DNA of 64,000 nt from Incurvaria masculella (Eukaryota; Arthropoda; Insecta; Lepidoptera; Incurvariidae), in contig OX335655.1 in the NCBI GenBank assembly GCA_946894095.1, positions 9,052,001 to 9,116,000 on the forward strand. Reading direction: 5' to 3'. The position numbers and the translations under genes were made by a program. Shown in pieces: positions 22,995 through 33,206 of the stretch (position 1 is its first letter; every line of letters starts with the position of its first letter). The notes beneath the pieces were generated by a model. It saw only the letters and a program-made list of their open reading frames with translations. It was not told the DNA's origin and did not search any database.

Positions 22995-23265
22995 TTTTTA
23001 TATGAAATGGCACAACATTTTATGTTATCGTTAATTATTTAAATAGGAATTTAGAATCTGTTAATGTTCTTACGTGTTCAAATGTTTTAATTTTAAATAA
23101 TTCCAAACTGTCGGGGTAGTGAGGTTTAGAAAGGGCACCCCCAAAAGAAAAGGAAATGTAATAAACAAACTTTTTCTGTACTTGGACAATGCGAAGGATG
23201 TGGATTTTATAATAGGGGTTCCAAATAGGGGAAGCATATTCTAGCATACTACGGATATGGGATTT
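22995..23265 (-). pseudogene. non-LTR retrotransposon reverse-transcriptase fragment (Jockey-type)
   Basis: A minus-strand frame reads MLEYASPIWNPYY, then KIHILRIVQVQKKFVYY and LELFKIKTFEHVR. This resembles the C-terminal part of Jockey/CR1-type reverse transcriptases (the 'LEYAS.VW.P.Y...I..VQKKF' segment). Only about 70 codons are left, without catalytic motifs. It is a dead fragment. Confidence 0.72.
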
Positions 23266-23305
23266 TTTTTTTTACTTTTAAATTCTCAAATACTTTGGTA
23301 ACGAT

Positions 23306-24160
23306 TAAAAAGCCTAGCATTTTCAAGCATCGTTTTACAATATCGTCTAAGTGAGACACAAAGTTAAGTAAGTAAGTAACTGTTAATGTAGATGTCGCGG
23401 TCCATCTTCGTGCTAAATTTTTTGCCAATATTTTGTAACAATTTTTTCAACTCTATTCTTGCAGCCTATACGATTTAGGTGTGATTTTTCAATAGTCAGA
23501 TATTCAGCCAGTTAACTATTCGACGGATTTATTTATGCTTCTGCTTATCCATCAGATAAAGTAAGCTTATAGGTTTATTAGTAAAATTATAGTCAGATAA
23601 TTGTGATAGAAGATATAATTCTCCTGCAATGATTATACGTCTTTTTACAAACGTGAATGTAAGTACCGCTAAGTACTATCTGAGGATTGAAAATCCGCCC
23701 TTAGTGACGTGCGCCTGTCTCGTTGTCGTAGGGCGGGGGGCGCTGGTGGGCGGATTTAAAAAACCTAGCATTTTCAAGGATCGTTTTACAATATCGTCTA
23801 CGTCTGATACAAAGTTAAGTAAGTAACTCTTAATGTACATGTCGCGGTCCATCTTCGAGTTAAAATGTTTGTCAAGATTTTGTAAGATTTTTTTTAACTC
23901 TATTCTTGCAGCCTATACGGTTAATTGAGGTGCCTGTCTCGTCGTCGCAGGGCGGGCGGCGCGGGAGGGCGGAAGTAGCGTTTTACAATATTGTCCTAAG
24001 TGTGGTATGGAACTCTTAATGTAGATGTCGCGATCCATCTTAAAAATTTATACCGTTTTCAATATTTTTGAACCATTTTTTTAAAACTTTATTCTTGCAG
24101 CCAACACGGTTTATTGACGTGTGTCCGTCTCGTTGCCGCAGGTCGGGCGGCGCGGCACTG
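23306..24160 (+). repeat. triplicated splice-acceptor region before FAM20C exon 1
   Basis: Three related units of about 180-210 bp. Unit A is 23306-23480 plus 23700-23757 and is interrupted by repeat L. Unit B is 23758-23975. Unit C is 23976-24160 and leads into the exon. Each has TTTTACAATAT, ATGTCGCGGTCCATCTT (or one change), a T-rich tract, ATTCTTGCAGCC and then CCTGTCTCGTCGTCGCAGGG-like sequence starting a GC-rich block. Units A and B therefore carry decayed copies of the 3' splice site and the first ~30 bases of the exon. Confidence 0.85.
23481..23699 (+). repeat. dispersed repeat L, copy 2, inside unit A
   Basis: Matches 5030-5190 (TTTTTCAATAGTCAGATATT, TAGTCAGATAATTGTGATAG, AAGATATAATTCTCCTG, CGTCTTTTTACAAACGTGAA). 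It splits the first of the three acceptor units. The right edge is uncertain (23665-23699). Confidence 0.6.
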
Positions 24161-24355
24161 GCGGCGTGGTGGCGCGGCGTGTCGGCGGCGGCGTCGGCGT
24201 GCGCGGCCGGCAAGCTCAAGCGCTCGCCGACGCCGGAGCCGGGCGGCGCGGCGGCGGGCGCTGCTGCGGCGGCGGAGGCGGCGGCGGGGGCGGACGGCGG
24301 CCATGCGCGCGCGCGCAGTCTCGCCGCGTGCCCGGCGCCAAGCGCGCGCCCCGCC
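24101..24355 (+). other. probable 5' untranslated part (or upstream coding part) of the first FAM20C exon
   Basis: Very GC- and CpG-rich sequence follows a strong 3' splice site (pyrimidine tract then TTCTTGCAG ending at 24100), with a second possible acceptor CCGCAG ending at 24141. The frame of the FAM20C exon is open through all of it and would read an Ala/Arg/Gly-rich stretch, so the sequence alone does not show whether it is UTR or coding. The residue composition looks like translated GC-rich DNA rather than a conserved domain, so UTR is favoured. The overlapping open frames on both strands here come from the same composition. Confidence 0.5.
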
Positions 24356-24385
24356 ATGCCCTCGCTGCCGCGCTGCGCCCGCAAC

Positions 24386-24585
24386 ATGAAGCTCAAGGAG
24401 CGCGTCGTGCTCGGCCTGAGCGCGTCCGTGGTGCTGGTGACGCTGCTGCTGGTGGTGGACCTGCAGATGGACTACGGCATCAGCGGGCACCGTGTGCCGA
24501 GCCACGGCCGCCTGCGCATCGGCGACGACACCGACCGCGGCTCCTCCGCCTACATCGAGTTCCGCAAGAGGTTCCTGCAGAGGAG
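24386..24585 (+). CDS. FAM20C: FAM20C/CG31145-like secretory kinase, N-terminal exon (signal anchor)
   Basis: The exon encodes the N-terminus of an insect FAM20-type secretory-pathway protein kinase; the family phosphorylates secreted proteins in the Golgi lumen. From the ATG at 24386 the product begins MKLKERVVLGLSASVVLV, a short basic stretch followed by a hydrophobic segment at about residues 6-24 (signal anchor or signal peptide), then VDLQMDYG, HRVPSHGRLRIG and YIEFRKRFLQR, which I recognise as the conserved start of the insect CG31145 family. The context CGCAACATG is a good insect start. An in-frame ATG at 24356 (MPSLPRCARN added) is an alternative start, and the frame stays open upstream. 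The chosen donor is GTTCGA at 24586: it leaves two bases (ag), which pair with the first base of the exon at 34374 to give serine. A weaker GT at 24571 would keep the same phase. The kinase domain is not in this window. Confidence 0.82.
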
Positions 24586-24604
24586 GTTCGATTTTATGCT
24601 ACCC

Positions 24605-24700
24605 TATCGCATTACGAGCGAGGTCTGTGCTAAGTCTTTTGTACTTCCCCTTCCCATCGCATTACAAGCGAGGTCTGTACTGCGTCATTTAAAATGTCAC
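24605..24700 (+). repeat. 51-bp tandem duplication just after exon 1
   Basis: ATCGCATTACGAGCGAGGTC at 24605 and ATCGCATTACAAGCGAGGTC at 24656 are offset by 51 bp. Each contains GAG followed by GTCTGT, a weak alternative donor. A 17-codon multiple keeps the upstream frame open, so read-through would extend exon 1 to a stop at 24707. Confidence 0.7.
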
Positions 24701-24958
24701 CAAAGTTAAGACACATGTTGTTGTTTTGATTTCGCCAGCCAACGGGTTCAACGATTTCTGTCCTATTTACATGGCTGATTCTAATTAGGTTTTGGAAAGA
24801 ATATGACCTTAGGGAAATAAATGATCTTTTAATGTTATATTTTCTGATATCGACCTGCACTGACACGTTTATTTTCTTCCATTGTTATTAATTTTCACCA
24901 TTTTCGTGTGTCTATTTCCCTCCATTACGTTCACAAACAGTCTTGGATTCTTCTTATT

Positions 24959-25075
24959 TTTTAACTGACTTCAAGAAAGGAGGTTCTCAATTCGATTGCA
25001 TGTTGTTTTATGTTTGTTACGCGATTAGTCCGCCAATTATGAATATATTTTGATGCTTCTTTATTTATTCCGTTA
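24959..25075 (+). repeat. dispersed repeat E, fragment
   Basis: TTAACTGACTTCAAGAAAGG, AGGTTCTCAATTCGATTGCA and TTATGTTTGTTACGCGATTA match the end of the family E repeat. Confidence 0.7.
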
Positions 25076-26233
25076 CTTAGGGACGAAAAAGGACCAACTT
25101 GAAATTTCGTCGGGAGAATACACATAATTTCGTTCTCAAAGCTATTAAAATGATTATAACATTATCCATTTAAATACTACCACTTACAGAAAAACTAAGA
25201 GCAACGGTTTGAGAGTTACGAGTACCTAATAAAGAAGTATGATAAATAATCCTGTAGAGATTCTGCCCTCACAACACCTCGAACCTTTCACTACTTAACC
25301 AAATTTCGGTTGCCCTCGTCATCAGTGATGCGACATTGTATCAACTCAAAATTCTTTATTTATCGAATATTTACCAAACACAATATTGAAACTGTACACA
25401 AGCCGAAATCATATGATCTACGCGGCCAGACTGCGAGCGAACGAGTTGGTTTTCTTTATCTTAGTAGTAAGGTAGAGTTTATCTATGTTTACTGACACGA
25501 CTCGAGCGTTTGAAGTTCTTGTGACGGATACTCGCTTGTTTATGAAGATTATTGGTAATTGAGGTATGTTGGAAAAAAATACTATCATTATCCGTTCGTC
25601 TATTCAAGTATTTATTTATTTACCTCGTGCTGGCCTTCATAAACTAGACTCTGGAAAATATTTTCAATATTACCCTTACAACCTAACATTCATATTCCGA
25701 AGCATGCAGCTTTGGTAAAAATGATAAGCGGAATATGTAGATATGGCCAAATTATCGAGTTATATTAGTATTGATAAAACATGTAATCTGTTTATCTTAT
25801 CGCAAAATTACCTTAATGACACTGTTTATTTTTGGCCAGGAAATAATCATTGGTGAGGGTATTTGATACTATTTAAATATAATGCATCAATATGAAGAAT
25901 TTATGAATATGTTATGTAGTATGAGTATAAGTTTACCTTTTTTTTCATGAGCGTAAGGATAAGATCGAACTTAATAAAGACAAAATATGGAAATAAGTTA
26001 CCTGTCCATGAAGAATTGCAAAATTAAACATGAATGTATGTAGATGCACGCAATTACAATTATGACAAAAAAGGAGTGAAACCAATCCACTTTTTTAATT
26101 TAAAAGAGGAATATGACGAACAACTTTGGTAACTTTGCGCTGAACCTCAATAGAAAATATTCTGTACCCCATTATAAATCATATCTGTGTTCTTACAATG
26201 CCTATTATATGGTATATTTTATTATCTCTCATC

Positions 26234-26556
26234 TTTTTTTATGTAACTGGACATGGATGGCTAATACCGAACTGACCGTGAGATATAAGCCTAACACACA
26301 ACATGGAAAATTAGGTGCCATGCCAGGACCTTCCTTATATTGCTCGGCTACATTGAACTGGATGGAAATCACGGAAAATTTTCATTGCCGCTTCGATCAT
26401 CGTTCATTCAATGCTATGATTTCAACCCGGGCGGGATTAACCTCAACGGTTGAAAATGGTCACCCATCCAGAACCTAACCGCGCTCAGATGTGCTTTCCC
26501 AGCTTATCGATTCGCAAGGCGTAGCACACTGAGCTACCGAGGCTGACAAGCTACCA
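26234..26556 (-). mobile_element. SINE (family B body) with composite head
   Basis: The minus strand has a head with CCTCGGTAGCTCAGTGTGCT (tRNA-like A-box), followed by GGTTAGGTTCTGGATGGGTG and ACC, which resembles the 5S C-box. The shared body and tail follow. The head differs from the two main head types. Confidence 0.72.
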
Positions 26557-26606
26557 AGGCTGTTGCACAAGCAATCTTACCCACCATTACAAACTTAAGT
26601 TTTATC

Positions 26607-26933
26607 TTAAGGTGGCCCAACCCGCTCAACTCCCCATACAAACGGGGAAAGAAGATCACGCCCATATTTCTTGTCGGAGATCCCAAATTTTGGTCAAAAT
26701 AGCTTTATTTGATCGAACTAGATGTCTGATGACTTTTAGCTATAAGTCGTTTTGTAATTAAAATTTTGGTAAATCTTACCAAATCATACACTACGCACAT
26801 TGTCTTTTTTGTGGACATGTTGCATCACGGAGCCTATATTTTTCTTTGAAACAGAGAAGGTCCCAAAGCGCATCAGCACGGTTTTATACCTTGCCCGCGA
26901 ATGAGTTAGTCCCGCCGGGTTGGGCCACCTTAA
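26607..26933 (+). mobile_element. TTAA-flanked MITE (family A), internally deleted
   Basis: Both ends are intact (TTAAGGTGGCCCAACCCG and the matching GGGTTGGGCCACCTTAA), but the middle from about GATGTCTGATGAC to TTTTAGCTATAAG is missing. This leaves 327 bp instead of about 550. Confidence 0.85.
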
Positions 26934-27122
26934 GACATACACTCTTGCACATCCAAGAACAAAAGTAGCCTTCGTTACTCTACGGCCCATAAACTATATC
27001 TATTCCGAAAATCAAGTCGATCCATTGTTCATTTGCGTGAAAAAAGGACTTCATGTTTGTATGTCAGAGAGAGAGAGAGATAATGTATTTTTATCTCTAC
27101 AATATATACAAAACACAATATA

Positions 27123-27645
27123 ACTCATTCGCGGGCATGGTACAAAACCGTGATGTTGCGCTCTGGGACCGTCTCTGTTTCAAAGAATAAGACAGGCTCC
27201 GTGATGAGGAAGATGCAACATGTCCACAAAAAAGATTATGTGCATAGTGTATGATTTGGTAAGATTTACAAAAATTTTAATTACAAAACGACTTATAGCT
27301 AAAAGTAAACCACGACCGCTGTAGTCAAAAATCTAACAAAAACCAAATAGATTATAAATCTTGATAAAATTAGCTATATCTGATGACGTATCTTTTTAAG
27401 ATGTTCTTACTTTATCATTGCGTAATCCACCTCCAAAGTTATTGTATAAAACGCGCGAAAAATTCGAACTTTCGGACCTTATAACTTAGAAACCAAACAC
27501 AATTTTACAATGCCAACGGTCATCAGACATCTAGTTCGATTAAATAAAGCAATTTTGAGCAATATTTGGGATCATTGACAAGAAATATGGTAGTGATCTT
27601 CTTTCCCCTTTTGTATGGGGAGTTGAGCGGGTTGGGCCACCTTAA
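27123..27645 (-). mobile_element. TTAA-flanked MITE (family A), inverted copy
   Basis: Reverse-oriented copy whose right side ends GCGGGTTGGGCCACCTTAA. The left terminal repeat is missing: the copy begins abruptly at ACTCATTCGCGGGC. It lies only about 190 bp from the deleted direct copy at 26607. Confidence 0.82.
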
Positions 27646-28369
27646 TACAAATTAAAATCAAGAATTATATCTTAATCCAAAGAAACGGAATCCACAAAAC
27701 TTAGGTGTTTGTTGAACCTACGAAAAATTCTCGAGGGGAGCTCATGTGATAGGAACGGGCGGGGAACTGCAGGGACAGAGACCCAAATGAAGATTTTATA
27801 ATAATTCTGAAAAGTTCTGCTTCCAAATTACAAAAGAAAAAATAAATTCTATGTCGTATTTTTTGTTTCAAGATACATTATGATTATATTGATGACGACA
27901 GCTGCATGGAAATGGCATGGGTTAGCATACGACGGGCAGAAGAAGTGTGTTTGACCACGTTGAAATACTGGCAACAGAAATGAAGTAATAATTCCTGTAC
28001 AGTGACAATGAGTAAACTTGTTGTGCATCCTGAAAGACCTGCTCATGAGTGATTCCACGCAAACAAGTTCGTCCAAAGAATGAAACAATGATAGATTTTA
28101 TCATCTATTAATGTATTCACTAACATGGTCTCACCCGTTGAAAAATGTAAACCTCTTTAATGATCAAGAGAGATGGAATGCGAACGAATAACAAAATAAA
28201 ACATAATATTCTGAGACGATTAGCAACGGAAGTGAAAGAATAAACGTGTTTTAGTAAAATTAGGAACCGTTTTAAAAAAAATCCAACCGAATTCAATCAC
28301 AAAGATGAATAAAATGATTTCATACAATTTATGAAAGAAACATCGCTGAGATATGATGAAAAAAAATAT

Positions 28370-28466
28370 TATTCAAATCGGTTGCTAATTTGCGGAGATA
28401 TCGAGTAACACACATAAAAAAACATAGAGACGAATTGAGAACCTCCTCCTTTTTGAAGTCAGTTCA
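28370..28466 (-). repeat. dispersed repeat E, inverted fragment
   Basis: GACGAATTGAGAACCTCCTC then CTTTTTGAAGTCAGTTC is the E terminus in reverse. Confidence 0.7.
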
Positions 28467-28892
28467 AAATAATATATTATTATTGTCAACTAAGCTAGCA
28501 CGTCCTACATTACAACATACATAACATAAGTTTAATACTAAAACCCGACTATTAAAAATCACGTTCTTAAAACTGTGAAACAATAAAATATTCTCATCTG
28601 AAGTTGTTATGTACAAAGTATTCAATATTAATTATAATCAATTAAATAAACCACTTACACGTCATATATTTGCGCTCATATGTAAGTTATAGGGCAAAGT
28701 GGCATATGATCACAGCCAGTTTAGATATTACGAGGGAACAGATTTTGAGCGGTATATATGTTTATATGCATACATACCGGTCAAAACAGTGATATGCAAA
28801 AATACGCTAGTAATAAGTATATATGTACGTCTAAGGGTCAAAATCATAAACGTCCTTTTTGTCCGTAGTCGGGTAAAAATTACGGTAAATGT

Positions 28893-29010
28893 CCGTGTAA
28901 ATTGTCTGTATTTTCCATCCAGTTCGACGTAAGGAAGGTCCTGGCGTGGCACCTGGTTCCCATATGGTGTGTTTTGCTTATATCCCATTAGTATGTGTGG
29001 CACATGGAGT
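28893..29010 (+). mobile_element. SINE (family B), tail fragment
   Basis: ATTTTCCATCCAGTTCGACG, GGAAGGTCCTGGCGTGGCAC and GGTGTGTT are preserved; the A-tail is eroded. Confidence 0.65.
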
Positions 29011-30439
29011 AAGAAAGGACGGGTGTGGCGATGTGGAGAAATGAAAGTTAAATGCTGTGACTTTTTAGATGAAAGGACCTTCATTTTCTTTTTCATCTAA
29101 GGCGACGTTAATATATTTCAAAAACTGAAAAATTAACACATTGATATTTGCAAACAAAACCGTTGCTATGACGACGTTTTCTACTTTCAAATTGTGTTTA
29201 GGTAAGTTTTTTACTTTATATTTTTGGGACCTATAGCAACAATAGCCAATTGTGCCAGTGTTTGTGTGACCATCTTGACACACAAACTACTTGGAAAAGT
29301 TAGCCCTTATAATTTTATTATATTTTAAAATAATCAGGGCAAAGACGATGAAAAGATGTCTGTTTTCCATTTGTGAAATGCATAAACAACTTAACGGTAA
29401 ATGCATATCCAGTATTATTTTATATCATCATTTAAATACATAATCCGAACATATAAACGAGATAATCGTATTCTCTCGAATTACAACCGTATATCGGCTA
29501 AATAGCGTGTCATATCCACGGGGAAGTAACAAAAGGCTAGTGACTCGGAAACCATTATCAAGTAGATTCAAAAGAAGACAAACAGTATAACGCGATAACA
29601 ATAGCAATGTATAGGTAATGAGAATGCGACAGTAGGCTTTACTGAAACAATAATTTCCACTAAACCTGTTCAAATAGAACGCATGCCAAGTGTAATTCCA
29701 CACCTCCACTTAGGTACTCCACATGTCACGAAGACACCTCATATTTTGTTATAATAGTCAGGAAAGTAATGGACAATTTGAAGCGTCTGCGTAATATGAA
29801 ATCACCACGAGTATTGCTTGAACAGATGTAAGTTAGGTAAAGCTTGAAGACGAATATAGCAACTTAGAAATGTATGACGCTGTTATGGTTGCTATATTTT
29901 TGGCCAGCTTACCTTGCTTTAAGTATTTTTAATTTTTAATGTAAGCACATTTTTTACAAATGTTTAGATTTTTTAACTATAAATAAACTTGTGACTGGTA
30001 TTTTTTATGTATTTTTATTTTATTTTTCTTTCGTTACATAAAGTTAATTTTACAATGGTTCGTAGTCTAAGGATTGTGGCCAATAATATAATTCCATTGT
30101 TGAGTCTGATATTGTGAGCTCGGACTTTATTATTAGCATGGTTATGTATATAAATTATAAAGGTGCGTTGATATGTGTGCGTGTATAAGTAAGGTTTGTG
30201 TGTGGAGCGGATGGTTGTGTGTATCAATGGGGGGAGACACACCTTAACACACCCATCTTAATTTTCATTGCATCTTCTTTCAGTGGACAATGCTCTTTAC
30301 CCAGCTGAATGAATTAAATACAAAAATCAACAAAAAAAATCACCTACGAATCAATATATAAAAGAAAAAATGCGAATCTGAGTACAATATATAACATCGA
30401 ATTGAGGAAATAGAGAAACTGAAATTTAACAAAAATTCA

Positions 30440-30690
30440 TACTAATATTAAAAATGCGAACGTAACTATGTCTGTCTGTTACATTTTCACGCCTAAACCG
30501 CTCAACCAATTTTAGTATAGAGAGAGTCTAAACCTCAGAAATGGACATGTGCTAACTTTTGTGTCGAAAATTAAACTCAAAGTAAAAAGTGAGGTTCATT
30601 TGTATGGGGAATTCATATAACATACAAAGTTAGATTCAGCCCGACATCAGTCAAAACGACATTGACCCGAGCGGAGCTGGGTACCACAGC
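30440..30690 (+). repeat. common lepidopteran-type dispersed repeat fragment
   Basis: AATATTAAAAATGCGAACGT, TGTCTGTCTGTTACATTTTC and ACGCCTAAACCGCTCAACCA, later GAGCGGAGCTGGGTACC. This is a wording I know from repeats in many moth and butterfly genomes. Class uncertain. Confidence 0.55.
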
Positions 30691-31187
30691 CAGTAAATTA
30701 TGAATAAAAAATAGCACAAATTGTCTACTGAGCTTTCAAAGCGCTTCAATCTTCATCGACGCCAATTAAGCTCTAAGATCGTAGGAAAAACGGATGGAAA
30801 AGAATAATTATCCACTTATTTAAAAATGTATCATCTAAGTGGGAATGAAGTATTCGTTGAATTATAAAACGGCCTGAATTATGTCGAATATTGACAGTTC
30901 AGGGGTCCGGACGGCTGGAACGAAAATAAAGTCGGACGCAAAATGGCTAAACATTGATTCAGCCGAAAGACTAGATTGGCGTACCTGACGAAGCCAAATC
31001 AGAAAGTCTTTAAAAACTTGATTTTAGTAGCATGGTTTGGGAAAAGAAAAAAAATGCAATCTGTGTATCGAATAGGAAAATATTGCTGTATTTTTCAAAA
31101 AAGTATACGTATATAATGTTCGTAGGTTTCCGTCTCTTAATAAAAATAAACATACATAACTATTTGATAAAAGAATATTAAATAATT

Positions 31188-31299
31188 TAGCCGTGCAATA
31201 AAATGTAAGTCCTGGAATGGTACCTACATAGTTCCCAGTTGGGATGTTGTTATAATAGTAGTTGTGGTATTCGCCTTCCATTTCCAGTTACATAAAAAT
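31188..31299 (+). mobile_element. SINE (family B), tail fragment
   Basis: GCCGTGCAATAAAATGTAAG, CCTGGAATGGTACCTACATA and CCATTTCCAGTTACATAAAA; diverged. Confidence 0.6.
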
Positions 31300-31770
31300 A
31301 ACAGTCGAACCTAATTATAAAGCAGATACTGTATAAAATCAATATAAAATAATTTATGCCGTGATAATGAAAATTAATCAATATTATAAAATATCATTAT
31401 TAAAACATTAATTACTAATTATCTCTTTAAAAATGTCCAACATTCCCAATAAACACTGATCTATAAAAAAAAATTAAAATTAAAAAAATGAAATATCTGA
31501 ATTGGAAAAAAAAAGAATTTAAAGTCGTAAAACGTTTTATTGAGGAACCATTTACTCAATTTTCTTTTGAAGAAAGTTTCACTTTCCTCTAGTTGGAGAT
31601 CTAGCGGCAGTTTATTAAATATGTTAGTGCCCTTTAATTTTAAGCTTTTCTGGAATTTCGCAGGATTATAAACATATTTTATTAAAAGGATGAAGACGAT
31701 GGATACTTTTTACAATTTTTTACCCTTAAAAGCGGCATTATCCTGTAAAAAAATATATGTGATTGTCGAC

Positions 31771-31840
31771 CCGGAGGAACTAGTTACCATTCCAGGACCT
31801 TGCCGTTATTTGAGCACGGCCATGTTGAACTGGATGGAAA
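31771..31840 (-). mobile_element. SINE (family B), short fragment
   Basis: ACCATTCCAGGACCTTGCCG and GAGCACGGCCATGTTGAACT match the body on the minus strand. Confidence 0.6.
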
Positions 31841-32049
31841 AAAAAGGAAGAGGCCTATAGTAATATAATAAAAAAATATACTGGGAACAACCGTTCGCGG
31901 GCATCCTTATCATGTGGGACTCTCTTTCTAAAACAACACTAGAATCTGTTATCAGATTTTAAACGATAACTTATTTTAAAATTAAAAAAGAAGTAGTCTG
32001 GACAATGTATAAACGGCACTGGTCGCATCTTAACAAGCGTGGTGCAGTT

Positions 32050-32275
32050 GGCCTATTCTTGGAATTCCGTGTTTAGGAATCAGGAATGTCTCAGTCGAGT
32101 GAACCGCTTTATGGTGGTTGTCAAAACTATAATATTTCGCGGCACTATTATATAATATTATAAAGCGGTTTTCTCAATAGAAATCCTTGAATCATTGGAA
32201 ATACCGTGCTACGGAATCTTTCCTTAGCAAAACCGCTTTAAAAGTTGTTTTCTCGACTGCAAGATTCCTCGAGTC
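32050..32275. repeat. foldback repeat J, copy
   Basis: GGCCTATTCTTGGAATTCCG, CAGTCGAGTGAACCGCTTTA at the left; AAAACCGCTTTAAAAGTTGT, TTCTCGACTGCAAGATTCCT at the right. The ends are inverted copies of each other. Other copies are at 35965 and 59925. Confidence 0.65.
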
Positions 32276-32413
32276 GTCCGATGACATTATGACAATGAAA
32301 CGGTGTTTGTCTGTGAAAGGAACGTGTGTGGGCACAAGGGACGTCAGTTTTGACTGTCAGTTAAAACTGTATAATGAAAAATGACAGTTAAATATGATCC
32401 TGTGTAGCACCCA

Positions 32414-32611
32414 GGAGTAACCGTGTACTGCACTGGCGGCCGTGGACAGGAAAACGGAGTGTAGGAAGACCACCCGCCAGGTGTAACGACGACATCAAGT
32501 GCGTCTGCGGAAAGCAGTGGTTTCGTACCGCTGAGGGCCGGGAGGACTGGAGAAAAATTGGAGAGGCGTATGTCCAGCAGTGGACGCAAATACGCTGACT
32601 GACTGACTGAC
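32414..32611 (+). pseudogene. RTE-type LINE 3' end with target duplication
   Basis: A 5'-truncated non-LTR retrotransposon. The frame ending at the TGA at 32596 reads GRPPARCNDDIK, then KQWFRTAEGREDWRKIGEAY and VQQWTQIR, which I recognise as the C-terminus of RTE/BovB-class proteins in Lepidoptera. A (TGAC)n tail follows. It is flanked by a perfect 11-bp direct repeat, TGTAGCACCCA (32403-32413 and 32612-32622), the target duplication. Confidence 0.85.
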
Positions 32612-33089
32612 TGTAGCACCCATTAGGCAGATAGAGTATTTTACGTTCATACATTCGTGGTTTGGAGTGCATGTTGATTGGCCGAGCTTCGGCGCTTCCA
32701 AGCTGAGCCAATATTTGGACTCCACCACGCACGCGGCAGCGACCTTCTCACAGCCACCGTTTCGAATGCGTCAAAAGCCGATGTTTGCTCCCGCTTTTGT
32801 CATATTTCCGAAGCATGAAATTCACATATTCATGTATGTATATTTCATTGCTTCGCTCGGTTTTTAGCGAGTTTCTTACCGCACTGTTTGATTATTTTGA
32901 CGTGTGAAGTCAAAATATGTGAGCAACCAAACTGCAAGCATTGACTTATATATTACTGCAAGCAACTTTTCAACCTACATTTCATCCTATTCACTGTACA
33001 CATTCCCAAAATAAAAACTATCTAATCCTTTTTTTCATGGGGTCGACAAACTGTGGAATGTACTCCCCTAACAATACCCCCTACCAATA

Positions 33090-33186
33090 TCCGTACCGCT
33101 GAGGGCCGAGAGGACTGGAGAAGGATTGGAGAGGCGTATGTCCAGCAGTGGACGCAAACACGCTGACTGACTGACTGACTGACTGA
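33090..33186 (+). pseudogene. RTE-type LINE 3' end, second very short copy
   Basis: Only the last ~30 codons remain (EGREDWRRIGEAYVQQWT), then TGA and a (TGAC)n tail. It is flanked by the 9-bp direct repeat CTACCAATA (33081-33089 and 33187-33195). Same family as 32414-32611. Confidence 0.85.
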
Positions 33187-33206
33187 CTACCAATACCGGG
33201 GATTTT

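Noticed and set aside
24089..24633. Four overlapping long open frames on both strands (91-170 codons) at the FAM20C exon
   Set aside because: They arise from the very high GC content; only the + frame containing MKLKERVVLG matches a known family and has compatible splice sites.
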